A DNA stretch of 42,901 nt, taken from the IMG/VR virus record IMGVR_UViG_3300035670_000456, positions 1-42,901 of that record; one strand, written 5' to 3'. Source of the DNA: a virus. Positions 1 through 7,115 of this stretch are shown here, piece after piece (within the stretch, counting starts at the first letter, position 1; the number at the start of each line of letters is the position of its first letter). The translations under genes and the position numbers were made by a program. A model generated the notes under the pieces. It made no database searches. It was not told where the DNA came from and was given only the letters and a program-made list of their open reading frames with translations.

Positions 1-153
1 GTTGACAGGGACGAATGCGGTGGGCCTCGCATCGACCGAACTCACAGCTAACATTGTGGGCGTGGCCAATAAATATTTCCCCTATCGTGCGCCAGTGGAT
101 CGCTCGATGTGGACGTCCGAGCCGGTTGACGCTTGGAACGGTCCCACGGACGA
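1..153. repeat. Terminal overlap, left copy (matches 42749-42901)
   Basis: These 153 bases are the same as the last 153 bases of the window apart from position 127 (T here, C at 42875). The reading frame of the primase-helicase continues through the join, so the overlap marks a circular or circularly permuted genome of about 42,748 bp. The mismatch is at the third base of a valine codon (GTT or GTC) and is silent. Confidence 0.95.
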
Positions 154-2125
154 CGACGAGCTTATCGAAAAGATGCTCGCGACTAAGTCCGGCGCGTATA
201 TGTTCGGGGGTAAAACTAATTTTCAGGCGCTTTGGGATCGTGACGAGGCGGCTTTGGCCGCACTGTACCCCGACTCGGATCGCGCTTTCGATATGTCCCA
301 AGCCGACGCCGCGCTCGCTCAGCATCTAGCATACTGGACCGGCAACAATTGCGACCGTATCTTTGCGCTCATGTGGCGCTCGTCTCTCGTCCGTGACAAA
401 TGGTCGCGTGAGGATTATTTAGAGCGGACTATTCTCCGCGCCGTATCGCTACAAGATAAGTTTCATTTTGAGATTGACACGTCAATCGTGGATAAATACA
501 GGGCGGGCCGAGTCGATGCGTCTAGTGATGCTCAGCGTGATTTTGCCGAAGCGATCCGCGCCAAAGTGGTCGCATCGTGCACAGATGATATTGCGACAAT
601 TCTTTGTCAAACGCGCACTAATGCTAAATTTTGGCTAGATAATCAAGACAAGACGCCCGATCAATTGGCCACAATGTTAAAGCCCGTCGAGACGGTGACA
701 GAAAGCAACATCGAGGCGCCCGCGTTGGTTTCCGGGTATCAATACCTATCATCTTCGATAATGATTGAGCATTTTGCGGGGTGCGTTTATGTGACAGACT
801 TGCACGGCATCTTTACACCTCGCCGCGGAGTGCTCGACTCGGCGCGATTTAATGCCGTTTTTGGGGGATATACGTTTCAGATAGACGAACGGGGCGACAA
901 GACCACGCGGAAAGCTTGGGAGGCTTTCACAGAGTCGCAATGTGTTCGATTCCCTAAAGCGGATACGACGACTTTCCGCCCCGACTTGGAGACTGGCGCA
1001 TTTGTCGATAAAAATGGGATTACAGCTGTAAATGTCTACGTCCCGATCGAAACGCCCCGCCTCGTTGGTGATGTGTCGCCATTCCTGAACCATGTCGAAA
1101 AATTACTACCCGATGCCCGGGATCGCGACGTATTGCTCTCGTACATGGCCGCCGTGGTCCAGTACAAGGGCAAAAAATTCCAATGGGCGCCGCTGATACA
1201 AGGCGCACCGGGGAACGGTAAAACCCTTTTCACTCGTTGCGTAGCGTTTGCAGTCGGCGAGCGCTATGTCCACATGCCAAAAGCTAAAGAGCTGACAAAT
1301 AAATTCAACTTTTGGCTACTGAATAAAATATTTATCGGTGTCGAGGATGTGTACGTGACGGAGACCCGACGCGAGGTTCTCGAAGAATTAAAGCCGATGA
1401 TCACGAATGACGTCCAAGAGATTGAGGCGAAAGGAGGCAACCAAGTCAATGCGAATATCTGCGCTAATTTTATTCTGAACTCGAACCACAAGGACGCGAT
1501 CCGTAAGACCTTGGACGACCGTCGTTTTGCGGTGTTCTATACGGCGCAACAAACCGCGCTTGACATCGCCCGAGACGGCATGGGCGGCGACTATTTCCCG
1601 GACCTTTACGACTGGCTCACTGGGGGCGGTTACGCTATCGTCAATGAGTTTTTGCACACGTACAAAATCAAAGACGAATTTAACCCGGCGACTAAGTGCC
1701 ACCGAGCGCCTATTACATCGAGCACGGACGAGGCGGTCGAAATGGGTCGGGGCAGCGTCGAGCAAGAGATACTCGAAGCGATCGACGAGGGGCGCCCGGG
1801 GTTCGCAGGGGGATGGGTCTCAAGCGTGGCCTTGGAGCGTCTTTTAAAAGATATGCGAGCAGACCGAGCGATCCCGCAGAACAAGCGCCGCGAAATGATG
1901 CAAAGCATAGGTTACGACTGGCACCCGCATTTACCGCATGGCCGTGTAACGACTCCGATCCTTGGGGTTGACGAGGGCAAAAAGCCTCGCCTATATTTGA
2001 GAAAGGGACATTTAGCGCTCAATCAAACCATACCGGGCGAGATTTCTAAAATGTATCAAGCGGCGCAGCAATGCGGACCGACTCCAACGTCGGAGATTTT
2101 CAAAAATGCCCCGCCAATGCAGTAA
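2..2125 (+). CDS. Primase-polymerase/SF3 helicase fusion, C-terminal part (gene starts at 42288)
   Basis: This is the helicase part of a replication protein that starts at 42288 and crosses the window join; the full protein is 154 + 707 = 861 aa. Visible here are a Walker A motif (GAPGNGKT, about residue 401 of this part and 555 of the whole), a Walker B-like IFIGVEDVY some 40 residues later, and a sensor-like NSNHK before an arginine-rich segment (LDDRRF). This is the D5/DUF5906-type superfamily 3 helicase layout seen in phage and plasmid PriPol-helicases, which unwind DNA and prime synthesis at the fork. The apparent TTG start at base 2 is only the window edge. The stop is at 2123-2125, overlapping the next gene. 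High confidence in the class; the host loading partner is unknown. Confidence 0.92.
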   Translation: MTGTNAVGLASTELTANIVGVANKYFPYRAPVDRSMWTSEPVDAWNGPTDDDELIEKMLATKSGAYMFGGKTNFQALWDRDEAALAALYPDSDRAFDMSQADAALAQHLAYWTGNNCDRIFALMWRSSLVRDKWSREDYLERTILRAVSLQDKFHFEIDTSIVDKYRAGRVDASSDAQRDFAEAIRAKVVASCTDDIATILCQTRTNAKFWLDNQDKTPDQLATMLKPVETVTESNIEAPALVSGYQYLSSSIMIEHFAGCVYVTDLHGIFTPRRGVLDSARFNAVFGGYTFQIDERGDKTTRKAWEAFTESQCVRFPKADTTTFRPDLETGAFVDKNGITAVNVYVPIETPRLVGDVSPFLNHVEKLLPDARDRDVLLSYMAAVVQYKGKKFQWAPLIQGAPGNGKTLFTRCVAFAVGERYVHMPKAKELTNKFNFWLLNKIFIGVEDVYVTETRREVLEELKPMITNDVQEIEAKGGNQVNANICANFILNSNHKDAIRKTLDDRRFAVFYTAQQTALDIARDGMGGDYFPDLYDWLTGGGYAIVNEFLHTYKIKDEFNPATKCHRAPITSSTDEAVEMGRGSVEQEILEAIDEGRPGFAGGWVSSVALERLLKDMRADRAIPQNKRREMMQSIGYDWHPHLPHGRVTTPILGVDEGKKPRLYLRKGHLALNQTIPGEISKMYQAAQQCGPTPTSEIFKNAPPMQ

Positions 2126-2303
2126 AGTCGCGTATTCGACCCGATCCGAAGCAATTCGGGATTGGGAGTATATTTATAATCAACGCCGACACTTTAGAAA
2201 ATGGAATAGTGTCATACAAAAGAACGGACGAAAACTCTCGCCGTATGAGTGCCCGATCTGCGGATCGTGGCACCTAACAAGCCAACCAAAGAGGAAATAC
2301 TAA
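2106..2303 (+). CDS. Small zinc-ribbon protein, 65 aa
   Basis: A basic 65-residue protein beginning inside the last codons of the primase-helicase gene (20-bp overlap), with a GGAG Shine-Dalgarno about 10 bases before the ATG. Its C-terminal third carries CPICGSWHLTS, a single CxxC knuckle followed by histidine. I recall this short pattern from many phage genomes as a one-knuckle zinc-ribbon protein of unknown function. It probably binds nucleic acid or modifies a host factor, but nothing in the sequence says which. The stop codon overlaps the next start (TAATG), so the two small genes are translationally coupled. Confidence 0.7.
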   Translation: MPRQCSKVAYSTRSEAIRDWEYIYNQRRHFRKWNSVIQKNGRKLSPYECPICGSWHLTSQPKRKY

Positions 2304-2467
2304 TGAGCCAAGGCTATCAACCTCGCCGGCGTACAGGGTCGCGCATCACTGACCACGCTATACTCCGCGATAATGACGAATATTATTGCCCTCGCTGCGG
2401 GTGTCGGTGGGGCTTGCGAGAGTCAGCCCCCGAAAAGTGTGTTCAAAGTCCGCCACGTAAGCCATAA
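2303..2467 (+). CDS. Small cysteine-containing protein, 54 aa
   Basis: ATG at 2303 overlaps the previous stop (TAATG), and GAGG lies seven bases upstream. The 54-aa product has CPRCGCRWG near residue 32 and one further Cys near the C-terminus, so it could bind zinc with three or four cysteines. I do not recognise a family. The gene is the last of the plus-strand replication arm: an intrinsic terminator begins within its final codons. Confidence 0.6.
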   Translation: MSQGYQPRRRTGSRITDHAILRDNDEYYCPRCGCRWGLRESAPEKCVQSPPRKP

Positions 2468-2482
2468 TGTACGTGGCTTTTT
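2452..2482 (+). terminator. Intrinsic terminator after the replication arm
   Basis: GCCACGTA (2452-2459) pairs with TACGTGGC (2470-2477) around a 10-base loop, followed by TTTTT. It overlaps the 3' end of the 54-aa gene and separates the replication arm from the tailspike gene. Confidence 0.85.
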
Positions 2483-2505
2483 AATTTTTATCTGAGGCTA
2501 TAGAT

Positions 2506-4392
2506 ATGGCTAATTTAGTACCTACTCCGTCATGGGACGGGGTTTATCAAATCGAAACCACGGACCCAGTCCTAGGTGGCCCGGGCGGAGTGGCTAACAC
2601 TCCCGCGCAAAACTTGGCGAACCGGACAGAATACTTAAAAAAATACGCGGCTTTGCCTTTTATGATTGGGCAGGAATACGAAGAAAATTCCCGTGTCATG
2701 CTTGAGAACGGCGATATTGTACAATCGACGGTCTCCGGGAACACCAACGACCCGAACACAAATACGGCGGGGTGGGTAAGGAAAGGCAATTCGATCGAAG
2801 TTGAATCAATCGTCGAGATGCTAGATATTCAGAACCCCGATAATGGCATGTACATCTTTGTGAAAAGCCTCGGACTGAATTATAAATTTGACACAAGTCA
2901 GGCCGCGGTTAATAACGGTGGCACTGTGCTAAATGGGTGGGTCGCCCAAAATTTAAAATATGTAACCCCCGAAATGTTCGGGGCGGACCCAACGGGGGCG
3001 ACATCCTCACGTTTGGCGGTGAAGAACATGTTAAACAGCTTGGCAGTTGGGGGTGTATTGGAGCTAAAACCGAACGCGATATATTATAATGACGCACCGA
3101 ATGGCACCTCGGACGTGTGGGTTTTAGATAAAGATAAAACTTACATCATCGCAAACGGTGCGACCTTTAAGCGTAGGGCTACGTCCCCCGCCACGAGCGC
3201 GATTGACCACGATCTTGCGGCGTTAAAGGTCGTGGCGGATAGTGTCACGATTGGGGGAAAAATTTATTTTGATGGATCGGAAAGCTACGCCCCTATCGTT
3301 GACGGGTCGGGCAACACCCTCGCGTCGGGGGACTATGTGCGCGGGTACGCGTCCTCGCACGGACTCCATTTATTCGGCGCGGATAACTTCACGGCGAAAA
3401 CCGTTGAGTCTATTAACTCGGTTTTTAATATTTTCGCCGATGGGTGCGTCGGTTTAACTATTAAGGGTAAAGGCAAATCCTCAGGGCAAGTCTACCCCGT
3501 CACCGGAGTTGACCTTAACCTAGGCAGCGGGATTAAATTGGCGTACAGCATCGACTTCGACATTGACCTACACACCGAATACGCGGGGTACTGCGGGGTG
3601 GAAATTGAGCCGGCTTGTCGGTTCGGTAAAGTGGTTTCGGTCGCTCGACACCCATCCCACCACGGGGTCAGCTACCAAGGAGATTGTGAGGGGTCTACCG
3701 TTATGTCTATTTGCAATGACGCAAAACTAGGGGCTTCATTGCGCCTAGGTGCAGGGTCGCGACAGATCACAGGGTCTTTCAGCGCTAAAGACTGTTTTGT
3801 CGGCTTATGGGTAGAGCCGTCCGCCTCAGATAACACAACCGCCGGCGACATATCCCTTTGTGACGTAGTTGGCTCTAGTAGTGGGTGTCCCGGGGGCGGC
3901 CTGTTAATATCCAATACTCCCGCGGGGGGCCGTCTGAGAGAATCGTCCCTGCGGGTAAGGTCAAACGCAGACGGCGGGGGTCAGACACAAGCCATAACGT
4001 TGGAGAATGCGGAGGATTGCTCTTTCGATGTGGGCGTGAAAACAGCAAAACAAGCGGTCGTCGTTAATCGGGTGTATGACTCAGAGTTGCATATCGCCTA
4101 TATGTCAGCGATAACAGACGCTAACCCTATGTTTTTCACATCGGACAACACCATCGACGTATCTTTTAAACAAGGTGCGACAAGCTACGATTTAAGACGA
4201 ACAAACGGCCACATTGTTGCGAGTTCCCTAATCTCGGCAAACGCGGCGCTACCGGTCTCGACATACGACGCTTTTGATATTCGAGCGAGTCAGATAATAG
4301 CGCCTAGTCTACCTACTTCTAGCGCGGGCACCCTCTCCGGCGGACTTTGGGTCGATAGTGCTGACGGCGATAGTGTTAAACGAAAACCATAA
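2506..4392 (+). CDS. Tailspike / receptor-binding protein, 628 aa
   Basis: The N-terminal 50 residues carry the WD-VYQIE..DPVLGGPGG..N pattern common to phage tail fibre and spike anchors. Residues 60-100 include a short fold (NGDIVQS...NTAGWV) often found next in such proteins. From about residue 150 there is a phrase typical of pectate-lyase-like spikes (TPEMFGADPTGAT), then some 400 residues rich in G, V, I, D and N with the spacing of a right-handed parallel beta-helix. The C-terminus (LPTSSAGTLSGGLWVD) is a common phage spike ending. It probably binds and may depolymerise a host surface polysaccharide; no catalytic residues can be assigned by eye. It sits about 21 kb away from the tail-fibre gene at 27354, on its own after a terminator. 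SD CTGAGG lies upstream. Confidence 0.82.
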   Translation: MANLVPTPSWDGVYQIETTDPVLGGPGGVANTPAQNLANRTEYLKKYAALPFMIGQEYEENSRVMLENGDIVQSTVSGNTNDPNTNTAGWVRKGNSIEVESIVEMLDIQNPDNGMYIFVKSLGLNYKFDTSQAAVNNGGTVLNGWVAQNLKYVTPEMFGADPTGATSSRLAVKNMLNSLAVGGVLELKPNAIYYNDAPNGTSDVWVLDKDKTYIIANGATFKRRATSPATSAIDHDLAALKVVADSVTIGGKIYFDGSESYAPIVDGSGNTLASGDYVRGYASSHGLHLFGADNFTAKTVESINSVFNIFADGCVGLTIKGKGKSSGQVYPVTGVDLNLGSGIKLAYSIDFDIDLHTEYAGYCGVEIEPACRFGKVVSVARHPSHHGVSYQGDCEGSTVMSICNDAKLGASLRLGAGSRQITGSFSAKDCFVGLWVEPSASDNTTAGDISLCDVVGSSSGCPGGGLLISNTPAGGRLRESSLRVRSNADGGGQTQAITLENAEDCSFDVGVKTAKQAVVVNRVYDSELHIAYMSAITDANPMFFTSDNTIDVSFKQGATSYDLRRTNGHIVASSLISANAALPVSTYDAFDIRASQIIAPSLPTSSAGTLSGGLWVDSADGDSVKRKP

Positions 4393-4404
4393 TCGTGGGG
4401 GCGT

Positions 4405-5082
4405 ATGTTTAATATAGATGATCGGGATTTAAAGAAATTAGAGAAGCGTCTCCGGGCGCTTAACTCTAAAGGCCTACCGTTTGCGACCCGTGAGGTGCTG
4501 AACAAACTAGCGTTTGAATCCCGGCGCGAGTCTCAGCAACTTATCACGCGTGAAATGGTGCTCCGTAATAAATACACGGTGAACTCTATCCGCGTGGACC
4601 GGGCGCGAGGTTCCAACATAGCGACGCAACAATCCACGGTTGGATCGGTTGCGGACTACATGGACGAGCAAGAGCACGGGGGCGTTAAGAATCGCAAACA
4701 GGGGCGTAGCGTTGGCATTCCGACGTCATTCTCCGCGGGCCTAGGGCGTGGAATGCGCCCTCGTGCACGTTTGCCCCGTGGCATCTACAAGATGGCCAAC
4801 ATCGCGCTAAGGAGCGGCGTTAGACGTGGGGTGAATCAGAAGCAACAAAACGCGATCAATATAGCCACGTCTTTAGGTGGGTTTACTTACTTGGACCTTG
4901 GCCGCCGTCGTGGTATTTTTAAAATCGACAAGAAAGGCAACCCAACAATGGTGCATGATTTAACTCGCGCCAGTGTCAAAATCCCCGCGACGAAATGGGT
5001 GCAGCGATCCGTTGATAGGATATTACCGAAGCGGATAGATTACTATCGTACCGCTTTAGAATTTCAACTCGCTAGACTGTAA
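4405..5082 (+). CDS. Conserved phage protein, probably virion-related, 225 aa
   Basis: A very basic protein (many R and K) that starts 13 bases after the tailspike stop, with GGGGGCG upstream of the ATG. The central part (FATREVLNKLAFESR, then VADYMDEQEHGG, then YLDLGRRRGIFKI) matches a pattern I remember from uncharacterised proteins of myo- and siphophages, some labelled minor tail or gpZ-like. The order of these blocks is the main support; no enzymatic motif is seen. It lies between the tailspike and a strong terminator, so both are probably made together late in infection. A morphogenesis or chaperone role is inference. Confidence 0.6.
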   Translation: MFNIDDRDLKKLEKRLRALNSKGLPFATREVLNKLAFESRRESQQLITREMVLRNKYTVNSIRVDRARGSNIATQQSTVGSVADYMDEQEHGGVKNRKQGRSVGIPTSFSAGLGRGMRPRARLPRGIYKMANIALRSGVRRGVNQKQQNAINIATSLGGFTYLDLGRRRGIFKIDKKGNPTMVHDLTRASVKIPATKWVQRSVDRILPKRIDYYRTALEFQLARL

Positions 5083-5087
5083 AAGAG

Positions 5088-5113
5088 AACCGCCTCAATA
5101 GGGGCGGTTTTTT
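5088..5113 (+). terminator. Intrinsic terminator after 4405-5082
   Basis: AACCGCC (5088-5094) pairs with GGCGGTT (5103-5109) around an 8-base loop, followed by a T run to 5113. The stem also encodes the last codons of the convergent minus-strand gene 5095-5358. A T run is seen only in the plus direction. Confidence 0.85.
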
Positions 5114-5358
5114 ATCCGTTGGTATTCTGCGAAACCCGCGTCCGTAAGCCCACAGATGGAATCTCTCCCGTCGGCTACGTGCCACACTATCCCGGCGTTT
5201 AATATGCTCGTGAACACCCCTTTGTCTTGGGCGGTCTCGATAATCATTTCCGCATAAGTGAGGGCGTCTTCTTTACACTCCGGGACGTCTTCGTTTATCG
5301 GGGTGTGTAGGTCTTCGGCAATTGCAACGATCATTTTTGTTTGTAACTGAGTTGTCAT
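5095..5358 (-). CDS. Small protein of unknown function, 87 aa
   Basis: An acidic 87-aa protein with no motif I recognise: it begins MTTQLQTKMIVAIAEDL, has a cysteine near residue 28, and ends in NRPY. It has its own sigma70-type promoter (5384-5412), a short leader and an AGGAG ribosome-binding site. Promoter, leader and the terminator of the gene upstream are an exact inverted copy of the cassette at 18847-18936. Together with its position among accessory genes this suggests a moron-like early gene, perhaps acting on the host. Function unknown. Confidence 0.65.
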   Translation of the reverse strand: MTTQLQTKMIVAIAEDLHTPINEDVPECKEDALTYAEMIIETAQDKGVFTSILNAGIVWHVADGRDSICGLTDAGFAEYQRIKNRPY

Positions 5359-5383
5359 GTCTGTTTCTCCTGTCTATACCGCT

Positions 5384-5412
5384 ATATTATTCCATAGTGA
5401 CGGAGCTGTCAA
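5384..5412 (-). promoter_or_regulatory. Conserved-spacer promoter for gene 5095-5358
   Basis: Minus strand: -35 TTGACA (5407-5412), 17-bp spacer containing CCGTCACTATGGAA, -10 TAATAT (5384-5389). The same spacer is used by promoters elsewhere in the genome. Confidence 0.85.
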
Positions 5413-5433
5413 CAAGTAATAATAAAAATATTT

Positions 5434-5453
5434 AAAAACCCGCCGAAGCGGGT
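5434..5453 (-). terminator. UUCG-loop terminator after gene 5453-5746
   Basis: On the minus strand ACCCGC-TTCG-GCGGGT (5438-5453) is followed by TTTTT (5434-5438). The extra-stable UUCG tetraloop makes this a strong intrinsic terminator. It also lies directly upstream of the promoter at 5384-5412. Confidence 0.85.
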
Positions 5454-5746
5454 CAAAGGTCTATTTTGTGCGTCGTAAGACTGGCGCCCGCTTCAATAGC
5501 TTTTACGGCCTCATGGTGGGCGTCTATGCCGTCTTTCATCGTTTGGAATACCGCCTCTAACTCGTCGATGCGCTCGTTACGCTTGCGGATCACGTACTCT
5601 AAAAATTCAATGTGGCGAGGGCTACCGCGTGGGTATCGTTCGCCCGTGGACCTCTCTAAATTGTCATACCGCGCTCGCATTTCGTCTCGAGGGATGCCGT
5701 ACAAGTCGGCTTGCATGTGCTCAAATTCTTCTTGATATTGTTTCAT
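5453..5746 (-). CDS. Coiled-coil protein, 97 aa
   Basis: A 97-residue, highly charged and mainly helical protein. Residues about 1-35 and 50-90 have heptad-like spacing (for example EYVIRKRNERIDELEAVF), which suggests a coiled-coil hairpin or dimer. Its ATG overlaps the stop of the upstream gene 5743-6690 (ATGA), so it is translated from the same message. I recognise no family. It may be an accessory partner of the zinc-finger protein encoded just upstream. Confidence 0.65.
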   Translation of the reverse strand: MKQYQEEFEHMQADLYGIPRDEMRARYDNLERSTGERYPRGSPRHIEFLEYVIRKRNERIDELEAVFQTMKDGIDAHHEAVKAIEAGASLTTHKIDL

Positions 5747-6690
5747 TTTATTAATCCCTCCTCGGGTTGTATGGGTTTTGGTGCTAGTGTTTCTAGCAAT
5801 AGGTTCGCCGCATCAAATTCGACTTGATTGAGCACCCCCGGCGCTGAACATAGCGCGGCAATTTGCTCTCGCACCAATCTCGCTTCGTGGGCGCTGTTGA
5901 AGATCACGGCAGTTACGGCGTGGCAGAGGTTGTCCCGATCCCCACCTATTGAATAATATCCCTCGCATAGTTTGAGCAAGAAAACCACGTTACGGCGTGA
6001 CGGTCCGACCGGATGCGCCCTGTGGTGGCGCCCGTTGCATTGTGGGCAGCCTTTGAGCCGAGTAAATACGCGCCACTTTATATAAAAAGGACCGTGGTCC
6101 GGACAAATGACTTTTATGTCTGAGTCCACCCCTTTAAAGTCGGATTGATCGACAATGTATCCGCCCTCGGGGTATCTAGCCTCGGCGACGGCTTGAACGT
6201 CAAATGATCGACCTCTTTTCCATCGAACGGGCGGCACGCCAAGGAACTCAAAAAGGCTTTTCTTGATGTACTTGCCCGGTATCGGAGTGAACTCGGCAGC
6301 CCTATCTAAAAATAGTTTTAGCATTGAGGTGCCCTCGCTCTCGATCATTTCATTCGCAACTCTAAGTACAACATCCGCCACGCGTCTGTCTTTATACCCT
6401 ACCGCGTAGATAAACACGCCGTCTAATGGGCTTGCGACCAGTCCTCCGCACAGCGTCTCTCTAATATACACAACGTGCCCCGTATTCGGGCGATTGCATC
6501 CGACCGGGCGGAATCTTGGATGCACCCCGCGACATGCGGAGCACCCGCGCAGATATTTAAAATTTGTTTCGGACACGCGGAAATCCCCGTGAAGTGGGCA
6601 CGTGACCGTTAGTCCGCCCCCGACCATTTCTTTTATCACGTACCCCGATTGAGGGTAATTTTCTAGCAAATCGCTCATACAAATATACAC
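5743..6690 (-). CDS. Tandemly duplicated zinc-finger protein, about 315 aa
   Basis: Two similar halves are visible. Half 1: YPQSGYVI, then CPLHGDF, then GCSACRG..HPRF-PVG. Half 2: YPEGGYIV, then CPDHGPF, then GCPQCNG..HRAHPVG. Each gives a C-x2-H ... C-x2-C treble-clef-like finger of the kind (DUF723-like, CPxHG...GCxxC) found in phage proteins linked to homing endonucleases. After each finger comes a second similar block (HVVYIRETLCGG.. and NVVFLLKLCEGYYSIGG), which faintly recalls a GIY-YIG start but lacks a clear catalytic set. A DNA-binding, possibly degenerate endonuclease-like role is inference. The start is uncertain: GTG at 6690 or ATG at 6678, neither with a good SD. It lies next to a long AT-rich non-coding region. 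Confidence 0.75.
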   Translation of the reverse strand: MYICMSDLLENYPQSGYVIKEMVGGGLTVTCPLHGDFRVSETNFKYLRGCSACRGVHPRFRPVGCNRPNTGHVVYIRETLCGGLVASPLDGVFIYAVGYKDRRVADVVLRVANEMIESEGTSMLKLFLDRAAEFTPIPGKYIKKSLFEFLGVPPVRWKRGRSFDVQAVAEARYPEGGYIVDQSDFKGVDSDIKVICPDHGPFYIKWRVFTRLKGCPQCNGRHHRAHPVGPSRRNVVFLLKLCEGYYSIGGDRDNLCHAVTAVIFNSAHEARLVREQIAALCSAPGVLNQVEFDAANLLLETLAPKPIQPEEGLIK

Positions 6691-6758
6691 GTCTATGATG
6701 AAATACCCTTATAATGTGAATTAATGTAGGGCTATTGTCAACTACAAATATACATCAA

Positions 6759-6787
6759 TTGTGTGTAAACCCGCTACGATGTATAAA
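6759..6787 (+). promoter_or_regulatory. Possible promoter in the non-coding region
   Basis: TTGTGT (6759-6764), 17 bases, TATAAA (6782-6787). The -10 is good and the -35 moderate. It would transcribe the hairpin-rich stretch 6840-6966. It does not share the conserved spacer of the phage's other promoters. Confidence 0.35.
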
Positions 6788-6839
6788 AAATGAGCAAAAA
6801 ACCCCCTACAAATCTATACCATATCGGGGATAAATCCAC

Positions 6840-6864
6840 GTAAGTTATTGATTCTTACTTTTTT
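6840..6864 (+). terminator. Weak terminator-like hairpin
   Basis: GTAAG (6840-6844) pairs with CTTAC (6854-6858) and is followed by six T. The stem is short, so this is a weak call. Confidence 0.35.
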
Positions 6865-6966
6865 AAGCCCGCAAATTTAAAGCACGCTGAAGTGCGGGTA
6901 TGCTTTGCGGCGTAAGGGTTTGAGCCGTTTTTAAACCGCGTTTTTAAAAATTTGCGGCGGTTTTAT
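6862..6966 (+). ncRNA. Candidate structured non-coding RNA upstream of terS
   Basis: Three consecutive hairpins can be drawn: AAAGCA/TGCTTT (6879-6884 with 6901-6906), CGGC/GCCG (6909-6912 with 6924-6927), and CCGC/GCGG (6936-6939 with 6954-6957), the last followed by a T-rich stretch (TTTTATTCTTT). In addition 6869-6878 (CCGCAAATTT) is exactly complementary to 6948-6957, while 6868-6873 can pair with 6893-6898, so exclusive alternative folds exist. There is no convincing ORF. This may be a terminating leader RNA, an attenuator or a replication-linked transcript. No known RNA family is recognised. Confidence 0.45.
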
Positions 6967-7115
6967 TCTTTATAGATTATTTCTTTATAGATATACTATA
7001 TTTGTAGTACATATGTTATATACTTATATGCACGTCATTATGGCTATGATATTTTATCAGGGCTTAGGGCTTTTATATACTATTAATTAATTAAATATAT
7101 ATAAGAAATAATAAG
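6961..7115. other. Very AT-rich tract with direct repeats, possible origin or unwinding element
   Basis: This tract is strongly AT-rich compared with the rest of the genome. It contains an exact 12-bp direct repeat, TTCTTTATAGAT, at 6966-6977 and 6981-6992, and runs such as TTAATTAATTAAATATATATAAG. No gene is supported. AT-rich DNA with iterated repeats at an intergenic hub fits a replication origin or a late-gene regulatory region. The sequence alone cannot choose between them. Confidence 0.4.

Larger units (their letters stand above)
5366..5455 (-). repeat. 90-bp terminator-promoter-RBS cassette, inverted copy of 18847-18936
   Basis: Read on the minus strand these 90 bases match 18847-18936 base for base. 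The block starts at the TGA stop of gene 5453-5746 and contains a UUCG terminator, an AT-rich spacer, the TTGACA-N17-TAATAT promoter and the AGGAGA ribosome-binding site. Confidence 0.93.
6678..7006. repeat. Scattered TACAAATATA repeats
   Basis: TACAAATATA occurs at 6678-6687 and 6743-6752, a variant (TACAAATCTATA) at 6807-6818, and the inverted form TATATTTGTA at 6997-7006. The copies surround the start of the minus accessory operon and the structured non-coding stretch. They could be operator sites or origin iterons. Confidence 0.5.

Noticed and set aside
6713-6741. Minus-strand TTGACA (6736-6741) as promoter of the zinc-finger gene
   Set aside because: At 17-bp spacing the -10 is CACATT, which is poor; the conserved spacer is absent.
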